From an uncultured Bacteroidales bacterium (lineage in GTDB: Bacteria > Bacteroidota > Bacteroidia > Bacteroidales > Paludibacteraceae): a stretch of 9,612 bases of DNA. Below are positions 1 through 6,465 of this stretch, piece after piece. Under the pieces are notes generated by a model that was not told the origin of the DNA, did no database searches, and saw only the letters and a program-made list of their open reading frames with translations. The stretch lies in the NCBI GenBank assembly GCA_934725535.1, contig CAKVBV010000076.1:1-9612 (forward strand), read 5' to 3'. Positions within the stretch are counted from its first letter, which is position 1; each line of letters begins with the position of its first letter. The position numbers were made by a program, and so were the translations under genes.

Positions 1-485
1 TCATGCTCATCGGTGGAGAACTCCACATTCTTGGTCTCTATCGGGTGCACGTTATTGGCATCCAAGAACTTTATAAACTTGCTGTAAATCAAGTCTATAC
101 CTTGTCGGATAGCAGCCACATCCTCGGTCTTTTGCATCGCATCCTTGGCGCGTTCAAAGTCGTCCACCAGCGGAAGCATATCTTTGAATATACGCTCACC
201 GGCGGTCTCCATAAGGTCCAGTTTCTCTTTGTTGGTGCGGCGGCGATAGTTGTCAAACTCCGCCATTTGGCGCAGTTTCAAGTCCTCCAACTCTGCCACG
301 CGCTTCTGCAGTTCTGCCACTTTGGCTTGCAGTTCTGCGTCTTCCTCACGCACTTCCGCGTCCGTAGCACTCTCCAGTGACTCTTCCTCTGGAGCAGCCT
401 TTTGCGCCTCCGTTTGCGGGTTCTCTTCGTTCATATTCACCTCTTTAGGTGCTTCGGCACCATGTTTATGTTTGTTTTTTGACAT
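1..485 (-). CDS. grpE: GrpE, nucleotide exchange factor of DnaK (5' part; C-terminus beyond the window)
   Basis: Reading leftwards from the ATG at 485-483, 161 codons are open to the window edge. GrpE is the cytoplasmic exchange factor that releases ADP from DnaK (Hsp70) during protein refolding. Residues 1-45 are polar and acidic and probably disordered. From about residue 48 there is a heptad-rich helix (AELQKRVAELEDLKLRQMAE), the dimerising coiled coil, followed by the family motif EFDNYRRRT and the stretch MLPLVDDFERA typical of the GrpE four-helix region. The DnaK-contacting beta domain at the C-terminus is missing only because the window ends. A second in-frame ATG (434-432, residue 18) could be the real start, since a purine-rich AAAGAGGTG precedes it; the upstream ATG is preferred for its length. 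dnaJ often follows grpE in this group, but that would lie outside. Identification rests on motif recognition and is strong. Confidence 0.93.
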   Translation of the reverse strand, partial: MSKNKHKHGAEAPKEVNMNEENPQTEAQKAAPEEESLESATDAEVREEDAELQAKVAELQKRVAELEDLKLRQMAEFDNYRRRTNKEKLDLMETAGERIFKDMLPLVDDFERAKDAMQKTEDVAAIRQGIDLIYSKFIKFLDANNVHPIETKNVEFSTDEH

Positions 486-596
486 ACTGATATTTACAAT
501 TTACTTATTTACATTCGTTGTTCACCATTGCAGGGTACACATATTTTGTGCCAATCCGCCATTGCTGTCAATTTGGCAGTAGCGCATACAACCCTG

Positions 597-627
597 CAAA
601 GGTACTGTTTTTTTTCGGGTTAGGCAA
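597..627 (-). promoter_or_regulatory. Bacteroidota-type promoter for grpE
   Basis: On the minus strand TTG (627-625) is followed by 20 nt and then TACCTTTG (604-597), a full match to the TAnnTTTG -7 box of the Bacteroidota primary sigma factor. The spacer holds CCG followed by eight A. Transcription would begin near 590, giving a leader of roughly 105 nt. No CIRCE-type operator is visible near it. Confidence 0.75.
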
Positions 628-669
628 TCGCTAACAGAATTATTCAGAATTCGTCCGATATTTGTTTTT

Positions 670-691
670 TATCCACCCGCTATCCACTCGT
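670..691. repeat. Two-copy 11-bp tandem repeat (TATCCACcCGc)
   Basis: TATCCACCCGC is followed directly by TATCCACTCGT, nine of eleven bases the same. It lies upstream of the grpE promoter. Similar 10-11-bp repeats occur in two other intergenic regions of the window. Confidence 0.6.
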
Positions 692-730
692 AGATTCGTC
701 TTCGTTTTTCGTACGCAAAAAGCATATCTT

Positions 731-752
731 TATTATATCGGTATTATATCGG
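731..752. repeat. Two-copy 11-bp perfect tandem repeat (TATTATATCGG)
   Basis: TATTATATCGG at 731-741 is repeated exactly at 742-752. It is A+T-rich and lies about 170 bp upstream of the peptidase promoter, with the same 11-bp period as the neighbouring repeat. Its function is unknown. Confidence 0.75.
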
Positions 753-924
753 TAGCCTGTCAGTAGCATATAAAACCGAGCCTTTTTCGAAGCACCTTCG
801 AACCACCTCCGAACAAAAGCGTATGAAAATACAGGACATTGGCGATGCGAGCCGCGTCGTCCCCCATACGTAGTTACACGCCATACGATTGGGATACGGT
901 TGCCCTGTTATTTCTTCATACCCC

Positions 925-955
925 TTGCGCATTTCCGAAAAAAGCAGTACCTTTG
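925..955 (+). promoter_or_regulatory. Bacteroidota-type promoter for the M13 peptidase gene
   Basis: TTG (925-927), 20 nt, then TACCTTTG (948-955). The spacer holds CCGAAAAAA followed by GCAG, very like the typA promoter (28 of 35 aligned positions identical counting from TTG). Transcription should start near 962, giving a leader of about 32 nt. Confidence 0.8.
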
Positions 956-993
956 CGCGTTCATCAATATGAATAGAACTAAATACCAAATAT

Positions 994-3009
994 ATGAATA
1001 AACCTCTTTTAGTTTCATGTTTATCGCTTATGGCTTTGACAGCGTGCACTAAACAGCAAACGACGGGTATTCCGTTGAGTAATCTGGACACCACTGCGGT
1101 GCCGCAAAACGACTTCTATCAGTTCGCCTGCGGCGGCTGGATGAAGGAGAACCCGCTGCCCGCGGAGTACAGCCGCTTCGGCAGTTTCGACAAGTTGGCT
1201 CTCAACAACCTCGAGCAGGTGAACGGACTCATCACCGACATCGCCAAGGAGAAGCACCCGCAGGGCTCCATCGCGCAGAAGATTGGCGACATCTACAACC
1301 TCGCCATGGACACAGCGCGCCGTAATACCGAAGGCACTGCGGCTATCCAGCCCACGTTGGACGAGATTGCTGCCGTCAACAGCCCCGACCAATGGTCAGA
1401 GGTCCTCGGCAAGGCAATGGAATACGGCATTTGGGCGATGTATGTGGACGCCGACGCGCTCAATTCGAGCATGAACATCCTCAACGAGTACCAGGCGGGC
1501 TTTGCCCTCGGCGAGAAAGAGTACTACCTCGACCAGGACGAGCACACGCAGATGATACGTGCCGAATACCTTAAATATATAGAGAAGATGTTCAACCTCT
1601 TCGGCATTGACAACGCCGCCGAGCGTGCGCAGACCGTGCTCCGCCTCGAGACGCGCCTTGCCACTGCCGCCCTCAACAATGTGGAACTGCGCGACCCCGT
1701 TGCCAACTACAACAAGATGTCCGTCGCCGACCTGCAGAACCTCGTGCCGCAAGTGGACTGGAACGTCTATTTCGCAGGTATGAACATCAGCCCCGACAGC
1801 CTGTCTGTAGGGCAGATACGCCACTTGCAGGAAGCAGGCAAGATGCTGGCAGACGAGCCTTTGGAGGACATGAAGACCCTGTTCACATGGCAAGCCATTG
1901 ACGGCTGCGCGTCCTACCTCACCGACGAGATTTACACGGCATCATTTGACTTCTACGGGCGCATCCTGAGCGGCCGTCAGGAGCAGAGCCCGTTGTGGAA
2001 ACGTGCCGTAGGTATCGTCAATGGCACCCTCGGCGAGGCGGTCGGACAGATGTACGTGCAGAAGTACTTCCCCGAGGAGAACAAAGAGCGTATGCTTGCC
2101 CTCGTGAAGAACCTCCAGCACGCCCTTGGCGAGCGTATCGAGGCACTCGAATGGATGTCCGATGAGACCAAGGAAAAGGCGCTTGAGAAACTCAATGCCT
2201 TCACCATCAAGATTGGCTACCCCGACACGTGGCGCGACTATACCGCACTCGACATCGACCCCGACATCACCTACTACGCCAACCTCCAGCGCGCATCGAA
2301 GTTCGAGCAGGACTACAGCCTCAGTTTCCTCGGCAAGCCCGTGGACAAGACGAAGTGGTATATGACCCCCCAGACGGTCAACGCCTACTACAACCCGTCC
2401 AGCAACGAGATTTGCTTCCCCGCAGGTATTCTGCAATATCCGTTCTTCGACATGGCGGCTGACGATGCCTTCAACTACGGTGCCATCGGCGTAGTCATCG
2501 GGCATGAGATGACTCACGGCTTCGATGACCAAGGCTGCCAGTTCGACAAGGACGGCAACCTCAACAACTGGTGGACGGCAGAGGACAAAGCACGCTTCGA
2601 CGCACGTACCAAGGTCATGGAGGAGTTCTTCAACAATATCGAGGTGGCCCCGGGTGTACACGCCAACGGTGCCTTCACGCTGGGTGAGAACATCGCCGAC
2701 CATGGCGGATTGCAAGTGTCGTTCCATGCATTCATGGAGAACGAGATGGCGAAGCCCGAGAGCGAGCGTCTGAAGACGATTGACGGCTTCACACCCGAGC
2801 AGCGTTTCTTCCTCGCGTATGCCAACGTATGGGCAGGCAATATCCGCCCTGAAGAGATACTCCAGCGCACCAAGTCCGACCCGCACTCACTCGGTCGCTG
2901 GCGCGTGAATGGTGCCCTCCCGCACATCAACGCATGGTACGACGCATGGCATGTCACCGAGGCTTCACCCCTCTACGTCGCTCCAGCCAACCGTGTATCT
3001 ATCTGGTAA
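994..3009 (+). CDS. pepO: M13-family (neprilysin/PepO-type) zinc metalloendopeptidase, lipoprotein
   Basis: This 671-residue protein is a peptidase of family M13, which cuts peptides of limited size. The zinc site is HEMTH (His504, catalytic Glu505, His508) with the third ligand Glu565 in ENIAD; His631 and Arg637 in DPHSLGRWR match the neprilysin transition-state and carboxylate-binding residues. NAYYNP (463-468) is the substrate-backbone motif, NDFYQFACGGWM (39-50) the usual N-terminal M13 motif, and the protein ends in RVSIW as bacterial relatives do. Length is normal for the family. Residues 1-17 form a signal peptide ending in the lipobox LTAC with Cys18. The residues after Cys18 (TKQQT) are not acidic, so a periplasm-facing lipoprotein is more likely than a surface one (inference). 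All catalytic residues are present. It has its own promoter and no co-directional partner within 220 bp. The pepO symbol is by family; the true substrate is unknown. Confidence 0.95.
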   Translation: MNKPLLVSCLSLMALTACTKQQTTGIPLSNLDTTAVPQNDFYQFACGGWMKENPLPAEYSRFGSFDKLALNNLEQVNGLITDIAKEKHPQGSIAQKIGDIYNLAMDTARRNTEGTAAIQPTLDEIAAVNSPDQWSEVLGKAMEYGIWAMYVDADALNSSMNILNEYQAGFALGEKEYYLDQDEHTQMIRAEYLKYIEKMFNLFGIDNAAERAQTVLRLETRLATAALNNVELRDPVANYNKMSVADLQNLVPQVDWNVYFAGMNISPDSLSVGQIRHLQEAGKMLADEPLEDMKTLFTWQAIDGCASYLTDEIYTASFDFYGRILSGRQEQSPLWKRAVGIVNGTLGEAVGQMYVQKYFPEENKERMLALVKNLQHALGERIEALEWMSDETKEKALEKLNAFTIKIGYPDTWRDYTALDIDPDITYYANLQRASKFEQDYSLSFLGKPVDKTKWYMTPQTVNAYYNPSSNEICFPAGILQYPFFDMAADDAFNYGAIGVVIGHEMTHGFDDQGCQFDKDGNLNNWWTAEDKARFDARTKVMEEFFNNIEVAPGVHANGAFTLGENIADHGGLQVSFHAFMENEMAKPESERLKTIDGFTPEQRFFLAYANVWAGNIRPEEILQRTKSDPHSLGRWRVNGALPHINAWYDAWHVTEASPLYVAPANRVSIW

Positions 3010-3011
3010 TC

Positions 3012-3025
3012 AACTATCGATAGTT
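3012..3025. repeat. 14-bp perfect palindrome just after the peptidase stop codon
   Basis: AACTATCGATAGTT is its own reverse complement and starts 2 nt after the TAA. It has no loop and no T-run, so it is a poor terminator; it could be a protein-binding site or chance. Confidence 0.55.
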
Positions 3026-3065
3026 TACTGGTCATCATAAAGTTGACTTTCGTTCCAGACAATGC

Positions 3066-3097
3066 ATTAACGATAAATTAACGGCAATTAACGGAGA
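3066..3097. repeat. Three-copy, helically spaced ATTAACG repeat
   Basis: ATTAACG begins at 3066, 3077 and 3087, spacings of 11 and 10 bp. The second and third copies share a further G. It belongs to a run of such repeats filling the 222-bp gap between the peptidase and Dabb genes. Confidence 0.65.
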
Positions 3098-3115
3098 ATG
3101 AGACCTAATAATGTT

Positions 3116-3147
3116 TTTAATGGTCCTTTAATTGGCTTTAATGGAGT
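3116..3147. repeat. Three-copy, helically spaced TTTAATgG repeat
   Basis: TTTAATGG, TTTAATTGG and TTTAATGG begin at 3116, 3127 and 3137, again with spacings of 11 and 10 bp, exactly as in the preceding ATTAACG set. Confidence 0.65.
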
Positions 3148-3154
3148 CTCCATT
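3140..3154. repeat. Inverted repeat AATGGAG-T-CTCCATT
   Basis: Seven bases are perfectly inverted around a single T. A one-base loop is too tight for an RNA hairpin, so a DNA-level palindrome or a partly opened stem is more likely. No T-run follows. Confidence 0.5.
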
Positions 3155-3170
3155 CCTTCTCTGCCAAATC

Positions 3171-3190
3171 GTTAAATGGCTATAAATGGC
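3171..3190. repeat. Two-copy 10-bp repeat ending in AAATGGC
   Basis: GTTAAATGGC is followed directly by TATAAATGGC; the last seven bases are identical. Third repeat set of this spacer. Confidence 0.55.
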
Positions 3191-3198
3191 AAAATAAA

Positions 3199-3225
3199 TC
3201 GTACATCGTACATTCGTAAATCGTA
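3199..3225. repeat. Four TCGTA copies just upstream of the Dabb start codon
   Basis: TCGTA occurs at 3199, 3206, 3214 and 3221, spacings of 7, 8 and 7 bp, ending 6 nt before the ATG at 3232. The copies lie in the expected leader of the gene, where no Shine-Dalgarno sequence is visible. Confidence 0.6.
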
Positions 3226-3231
3226 AATAAT

Positions 3232-3540
3232 ATGATTAAGCATATCGTATTTTTCCGTCTCCTTGACGAGGCGGAGGGGCATACCAAATTGGAGAACGCC
3301 CGAATTATCAAGGACGGACTCCTGTCCTTGCGCGACAAGATAGATGTGTTGGTCAGCGAGGAGGTGGGTATCAACATACCCAACGCCAAGAAGACCGACT
3401 ACGACATCTGTCTCATCTGCGAGTTCCGCACATGGGAAGATGTGGACACATACCAGAACCACCCCGAGCACCTCAAGGTGGCAGGCTATATCGCCAAGTG
3501 CCGCTCTGCCCGTGCCGCTGTGGACTACGAAATGGACTAA
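3232..3540 (+). CDS. Dabb-domain (stress-responsive A/B barrel) protein
   Basis: The whole 102-residue protein is one Dabb domain, a ferredoxin-like alpha+beta fold that dimerises into a barrel. Family marks are the first strand MIKHIVFFRL with His4, the helix with LSLRDKI (31-37), the strand pair around DYDICLICEF (57-66), and the motif TYQNHPEHLKV (73-83), ending in a VDYE strand. The length is typical for a single-domain member. Small Dabb proteins are widespread in Bacteroidales and mostly have no assigned reaction; plant members respond to stress or act as cyclases, which should not be carried over here. There is no signal peptide, so it is probably cytoplasmic. No TAnnTTTG promoter was found in the 222 bp upstream. 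The lipoprotein gene follows 32 nt downstream on the same strand, so the two may be co-transcribed. Confidence 0.9.
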   Translation: MIKHIVFFRLLDEAEGHTKLENARIIKDGLLSLRDKIDVLVSEEVGINIPNAKKTDYDICLICEFRTWEDVDTYQNHPEHLKVAGYIAKCRSARAAVDYEMD

Positions 3541-3572
3541 ACAAGTATTAACCTTATAAACAAAACAATCGT

Positions 3573-4340
3573 ATGAAGAAATTCACAAACGCTCTGATGC
3601 TGGGCGCAATCAGCATTGCTACCGTTGTCGCTATGTCCGGTTGCGGTAACGACAAAGAGCCCGAGAAGGCGATGGCAATCACTCCTATTGAGAAGATTGA
3701 GAGTGGTAATTTTCACTTCTCAGACACTGTTATTCTGAGTGTTACGGATGCTCCAGTAGGGGGGGGTATAACGTATCAGTGTGATAATGAGTGGGTTGCA
3801 GCCATTTCCGGCGACACCTTGTTTGGTAAGCATATTGGTGAAGCAGTGATTACTGCCACTGCAGGGACCCAAAAAGCCATCTACAATGTCAAGGTGACTC
3901 CCAGATACACAATGGCTACCGAACCTCTGTGGGATTGGAACTGCACTCCTGCTGAGTTGAAAGCAAAGAAAGGAACAGAACCTGCAGGCGAGAACGAAGG
4001 TTCTATATTCTATTCGCAGAATGCTGAAAAGGGAATTTACGAGGCTTACATATTTAAGGAGAACAAATTGATTGCCAGTGCATTGCAGATACAGATTACC
4101 TCAAAGGAAATGGTAAACGAGTATTTGTATTTTGCTTTGGAAAGATACCAAGCAGCAGGTATGAGCCAAGACAAGTCCACTATTTATTTCTGCAATGCGG
4201 CTACCATTGAAGAAGCAACAATGGTGCTGTTAGTTTATCAAAATCAGAATAGTCTGATTATTGAATATCAGCCCAATTCCCAAAAATCCAATGCTCCTGC
4301 ATTGATGCCTGCAAAGAAAGGAATGCCTTTATTCCGTTAA
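3573..4340 (+). CDS. Ig-like-domain lipoprotein of unknown function
   Basis: I do not recognise a named family for this 255-residue protein. Residues 1-23 are a clear lipoprotein signal peptide ending in the lipobox MSGC with Cys24. The next residues, GNDKEPEK, are charged and acidic, resembling the lipoprotein export signals that send Bacteroidota lipoproteins to the cell surface, so a surface location is plausible but inferred. Residues about 45-108 look like a bacterial Ig-like (BIG2) domain: GEAVITATAGTQKAIYNVKV is the typical final strand pair. Residues 115-255 include PLWDWNCTPAELKAKKG and IYEAYIFKENKLIASALQI, a pattern I associate with uncharacterised Bacteroidales lipoproteins. The gene is visibly more A+T-rich than its neighbours and contains a run of eight G at codons 63-65. 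It lies 32 nt after the Dabb gene with no promoter of its own that I can see; a hairpin follows. Confidence 0.85.
   Translation: MKKFTNALMLGAISIATVVAMSGCGNDKEPEKAMAITPIEKIESGNFHFSDTVILSVTDAPVGGGITYQCDNEWVAAISGDTLFGKHIGEAVITATAGTQKAIYNVKVTPRYTMATEPLWDWNCTPAELKAKKGTEPAGENEGSIFYSQNAEKGIYEAYIFKENKLIASALQIQITSKEMVNEYLYFALERYQAAGMSQDKSTIYFCNAATIEEATMVLLVYQNQNSLIIEYQPNSQKSNAPALMPAKKGMPLFR
3759..3766 (+). repeat. G8 homopolymer inside the lipoprotein coding region
   Basis: Eight consecutive G encode part of Gly63-Gly64-Gly65 (GGG GGG GGT). Gain or loss of one G would shift the frame in the first quarter of the protein. Confidence 0.9.
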
Positions 4341-4386
4341 TTCATTATACATCTTTTGCGCCCGACACACTCGCGCGCAATACATT

Positions 4387-4422
4387 CAGAGGTTGCATGA
4401 CAAACGTAGGCAGCCTCTGTTT
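4387..4422 (+). terminator. Hairpin after the lipoprotein gene (copy 1 of a shared element)
   Basis: CAGAGGTTGC (4387-4396) pairs with GCAGCCTCTG (4410-4419) over ten positions with one G-U pair, enclosing the loop ATGACAAACGTAG, then TTT. It lies 46 nt after the stop codon. The short T-run makes it a weak intrinsic terminator by E. coli standards. Loop and 3' arm closely match the hairpin at 7829-7857. Confidence 0.65.
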
Positions 4423-4465
4423 CGGTTTATCCGAGGTGCGGCTGCCCCGTAATTTTCTACCGCAT

Positions 4466-4496
4466 TTGCACATTCCGAAAAAAAGCACTAACTTTG
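4466..4496 (+). promoter_or_regulatory. Bacteroidota-type promoter for typA (and probably tig)
   Basis: TTG (4466-4468), 20 nt, then TAACTTTG (4489-4496). The spacer has CCG followed by seven A and GCAC, close to the peptidase promoter. Predicted start of transcription is near 4503, about 38 nt before the ATG. Confidence 0.8.
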
Positions 4497-4540
4497 CGGG
4501 CTTTTAGAGATTACAATTTAGATTGTGTTACTACGCACGT

Positions 4541-6337
4541 ATGCAGAAAATCAGAAACATAGCGATTATCGCCCACGTTGACCACGGCAAAACCACTTTG
4601 GTCGACAAGATGTTGTACACTGCCCACCTGTTCCGCGACAACGAACAGAAAGGCGAGTTGATACTGGATAACAACGACTTGGAGCGCGAGCGAGGCATCA
4701 CTATCCTTGCCAAAAACGTCGCTATCGAATATAAGGGCTACAAGATCAATGTGATAGATACTCCGGGGCACGCCGATTTCGGCGGCGAGGTGGAGCGTGT
4801 GCTCAATATGGCGGACGGCGTACTGCTGCTGGTGGACGCCTTCGAGGGGCCCATGCCGCAGACGCGTTTCGTACTGCAAAAAGCACTGGAACTCAACCTC
4901 AAACCCATCGTGGTCATCAACAAAGTGGACAAACTCAACTGCCGTCCCGACGAGGTGCAGGAGGAGGTCTTCGACCTCATGGCGAACCTCGATGCCACCG
5001 AAGACCAGTTGGACTTCCAGACTATCTACGGCTCGGCGAAGAACGGCTGGATGTCCACCGACTGGCGCAAACCGACCACCGACCTGACCGCCCTCATGGA
5101 CGCCATCATCGAGTACATCCCCGCCCCCGAAGAGTTGGAGGGCACCCCGCAGATGCTCATCACCAGTCTCGACTACAACTCCTACGTCGGCCGTATCGCT
5201 ATCGGACGCGTCCACCGCGGCACCCTGCGCGACGGTATGAACGTCACGCTCGCCAAGAAAGACGGAAAGATGGTCAAGACCAAAATCAAAGAACTCCACA
5301 CTTTCCAAGGCATGGGGCACGTAAAGACCAATGAGGTCAAGAGTGGCGACATCTGCGCGCTCATCGGCATCGAGGGCTTCGAAATCGGCGACACCATCTG
5401 CGACTACGAGAACCCCGAACCCATGAAGCCCATTGCTATCGACGAACCGACCATGTCGATGATGTTCACTATCAACGACTCGCCATTCTTCGGGCAGGAC
5501 GGCAAACTCGTCACCAGCCGCCACATACAGGAGCGTCTGAATAAAGAGTTGGAGAAGAACCTCGCCCTCCGCGTGGAGCGCGGCACCACCGAGAACTCAT
5601 GGCGTGTCTTCGGGCGTGGCGTGCTGCACCTGAGTGTGCTCATCGAGACCATGCGCCGCGAGGGCTACGAACTGCAAGTCGGTCAGCCACAGGTGATTAT
5701 CAAGGAGATAGACGGCGTCAAGTGCGAACCGGTCGAAGCACTGACCGTGAACACCCCCGAGGAGTGTTCGGGCAAAATCATCGAGTTTGTCACCGTCCAC
5801 AAGGGCGAGATGACCAAGATGGAACTCGTCAACGACCGTATCCACCTCGAGTTCATCATCCCCTCGCGCGGCATCATGGGTATGCGCACGTATGTAATGA
5901 ACGTGAGCGCGGGCGAGGCAATCATGGCACACCGCTTCCTCGAATATCAGCCGTACAAGGGCGAGATGCCTGTCCGCGTCAACGGCTCGCTCATCGCTAT
6001 GGAGGGCGGCACGGCGTCGGCGTATGCGCTCGACAAACTGCAGGACCGCGGACGTTTCTTCATCGACCCGCAGGAGGAAGTCTATGCCGGTCAGGTGGTC
6101 GGCGAGAACTCCAAAGAGGGCGACATCGTCATCAACGTGGTAAAAGCCAAGAATCTGACGAACATGCGTTCCAAGTCTGCCGACGACAAGGCAGTCCTCC
6201 CACCCGCTATCAAGTTCAGTCTCGAGGAGGCGTTGGAGTACATCAAAGGCGATGAGTACGTGGAGGTTACACCCCACCACATGCGCCTGCGCAAAATCAT
6301 CCTCGACGAACTCGAGCGCAAACGCGCCAATCGTTAA
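4541..6337 (+). CDS. typA: TypA/BipA ribosome-associated translational GTPase
   Basis: TypA (BipA) is a cytoplasmic GTPase related to EF-G that binds ribosomes and aids 50S assembly and growth under cold or other stress. From the ATG at 4541 it has 598 residues, close to the 607 of E. coli BipA. GTPase motifs are all present: AHVDHGKT (11-18), switch I ERERGIT (48-54), DTPGHADF (73-80), NKVD (127-130) and SAKNGW (165-170). A beta-barrel domain II follows, then EF-G-like domains (GRGVLHLSVLIETMRREG; EFIIPSRGIMGMRTYVMN) and the BipA-specific C-terminal domain ending HHMRLRKIILDE. The frame extends upstream to a TTG at 4523, but MQKIRNIAIIAH matches the family start, so the ATG is chosen. It has its own promoter; tig follows after 128 nt with no promoter of its own visible, so co-transcription is likely. 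Confidence 0.97.
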   Translation: MQKIRNIAIIAHVDHGKTTLVDKMLYTAHLFRDNEQKGELILDNNDLERERGITILAKNVAIEYKGYKINVIDTPGHADFGGEVERVLNMADGVLLLVDAFEGPMPQTRFVLQKALELNLKPIVVINKVDKLNCRPDEVQEEVFDLMANLDATEDQLDFQTIYGSAKNGWMSTDWRKPTTDLTALMDAIIEYIPAPEELEGTPQMLITSLDYNSYVGRIAIGRVHRGTLRDGMNVTLAKKDGKMVKTKIKELHTFQGMGHVKTNEVKSGDICALIGIEGFEIGDTICDYENPEPMKPIAIDEPTMSMMFTINDSPFFGQDGKLVTSRHIQERLNKELEKNLALRVERGTTENSWRVFGRGVLHLSVLIETMRREGYELQVGQPQVIIKEIDGVKCEPVEALTVNTPEECSGKIIEFVTVHKGEMTKMELVNDRIHLEFIIPSRGIMGMRTYVMNVSAGEAIMAHRFLEYQPYKGEMPVRVNGSLIAMEGGTASAYALDKLQDRGRFFIDPQEEVYAGQVVGENSKEGDIVINVVKAKNLTNMRSKSADDKAVLPPAIKFSLEEALEYIKGDEYVEVTPHHMRLRKIILDELERKRANR

Positions 6338-6378
6338 TAAACATCAACGTCCCTACCCCGCCAAAATCGTGCCAAACA

Positions 6379-6422
6379 GCAACCCATAGGCAAGGGATGC
6401 GCAAGGGATAGGCAACCGATAA
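6379..6422. repeat. Four-copy 11-bp tandem array between typA and tig
   Basis: Four units follow head to tail with no gap: GCAACCCATAG (6379), GCAAGGGATGC (6390), GCAAGGGATAG (6401) and GCAACCGATAA (6412). GCAA and the AT at unit positions 8-9 are invariant; positions 5-7 switch between CCC, GGG and CCG. The array lies in the presumed typA-tig transcript, 43 nt before the tig ATG. Its role is unknown. Confidence 0.8.
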
Positions 6423-6465
6423 GTTATTAAAACAAATCAACGAATAAACTAATAAACAAAGAGAT

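Larger units (their letters stand above)
486..993. other. Divergent intergenic region between grpE and the M13 peptidase gene
   Basis: This 508-bp stretch has no credible gene; the one open frame here on the minus strand (744-1094) resembles no protein family I know and runs into the peptidase signal-peptide region. It holds the grpE promoter, the peptidase promoter (925-955), two 11-bp tandem duplications (670-691 and 731-752) and a 10-bp-spaced repeat of CAGAATT (at 635 and 645). The interval 760-920 holds nothing I can name; CCATACG occurs twice there, near 865 and 881. Confidence 0.7.

Noticed and set aside
3..380. A plus-strand frame at the left edge
   Set aside because: It is the antisense of grpE, whose coiled coil and EFDNYRRRT motif are clear on the minus strand.
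1942..2886. A 314-codon minus-strand frame opposite the M13 peptidase gene
   Set aside because: It mirrors the catalytic part of the peptidase, where all active-site motifs are read on the plus strand.
3093..3160. A large imperfect stem between GAGAATGAGAC and the later GTCTCcATTCcttCTC
   Set aside because: The pairing needs several bulges and is probably a by-product of the local repeats; no T-run follows.
4511..5524. A 337-codon minus-strand frame opposite typA
   Set aside because: Composition is a shadow of biased codons in typA, and the typA motifs on the plus strand are unmistakable.
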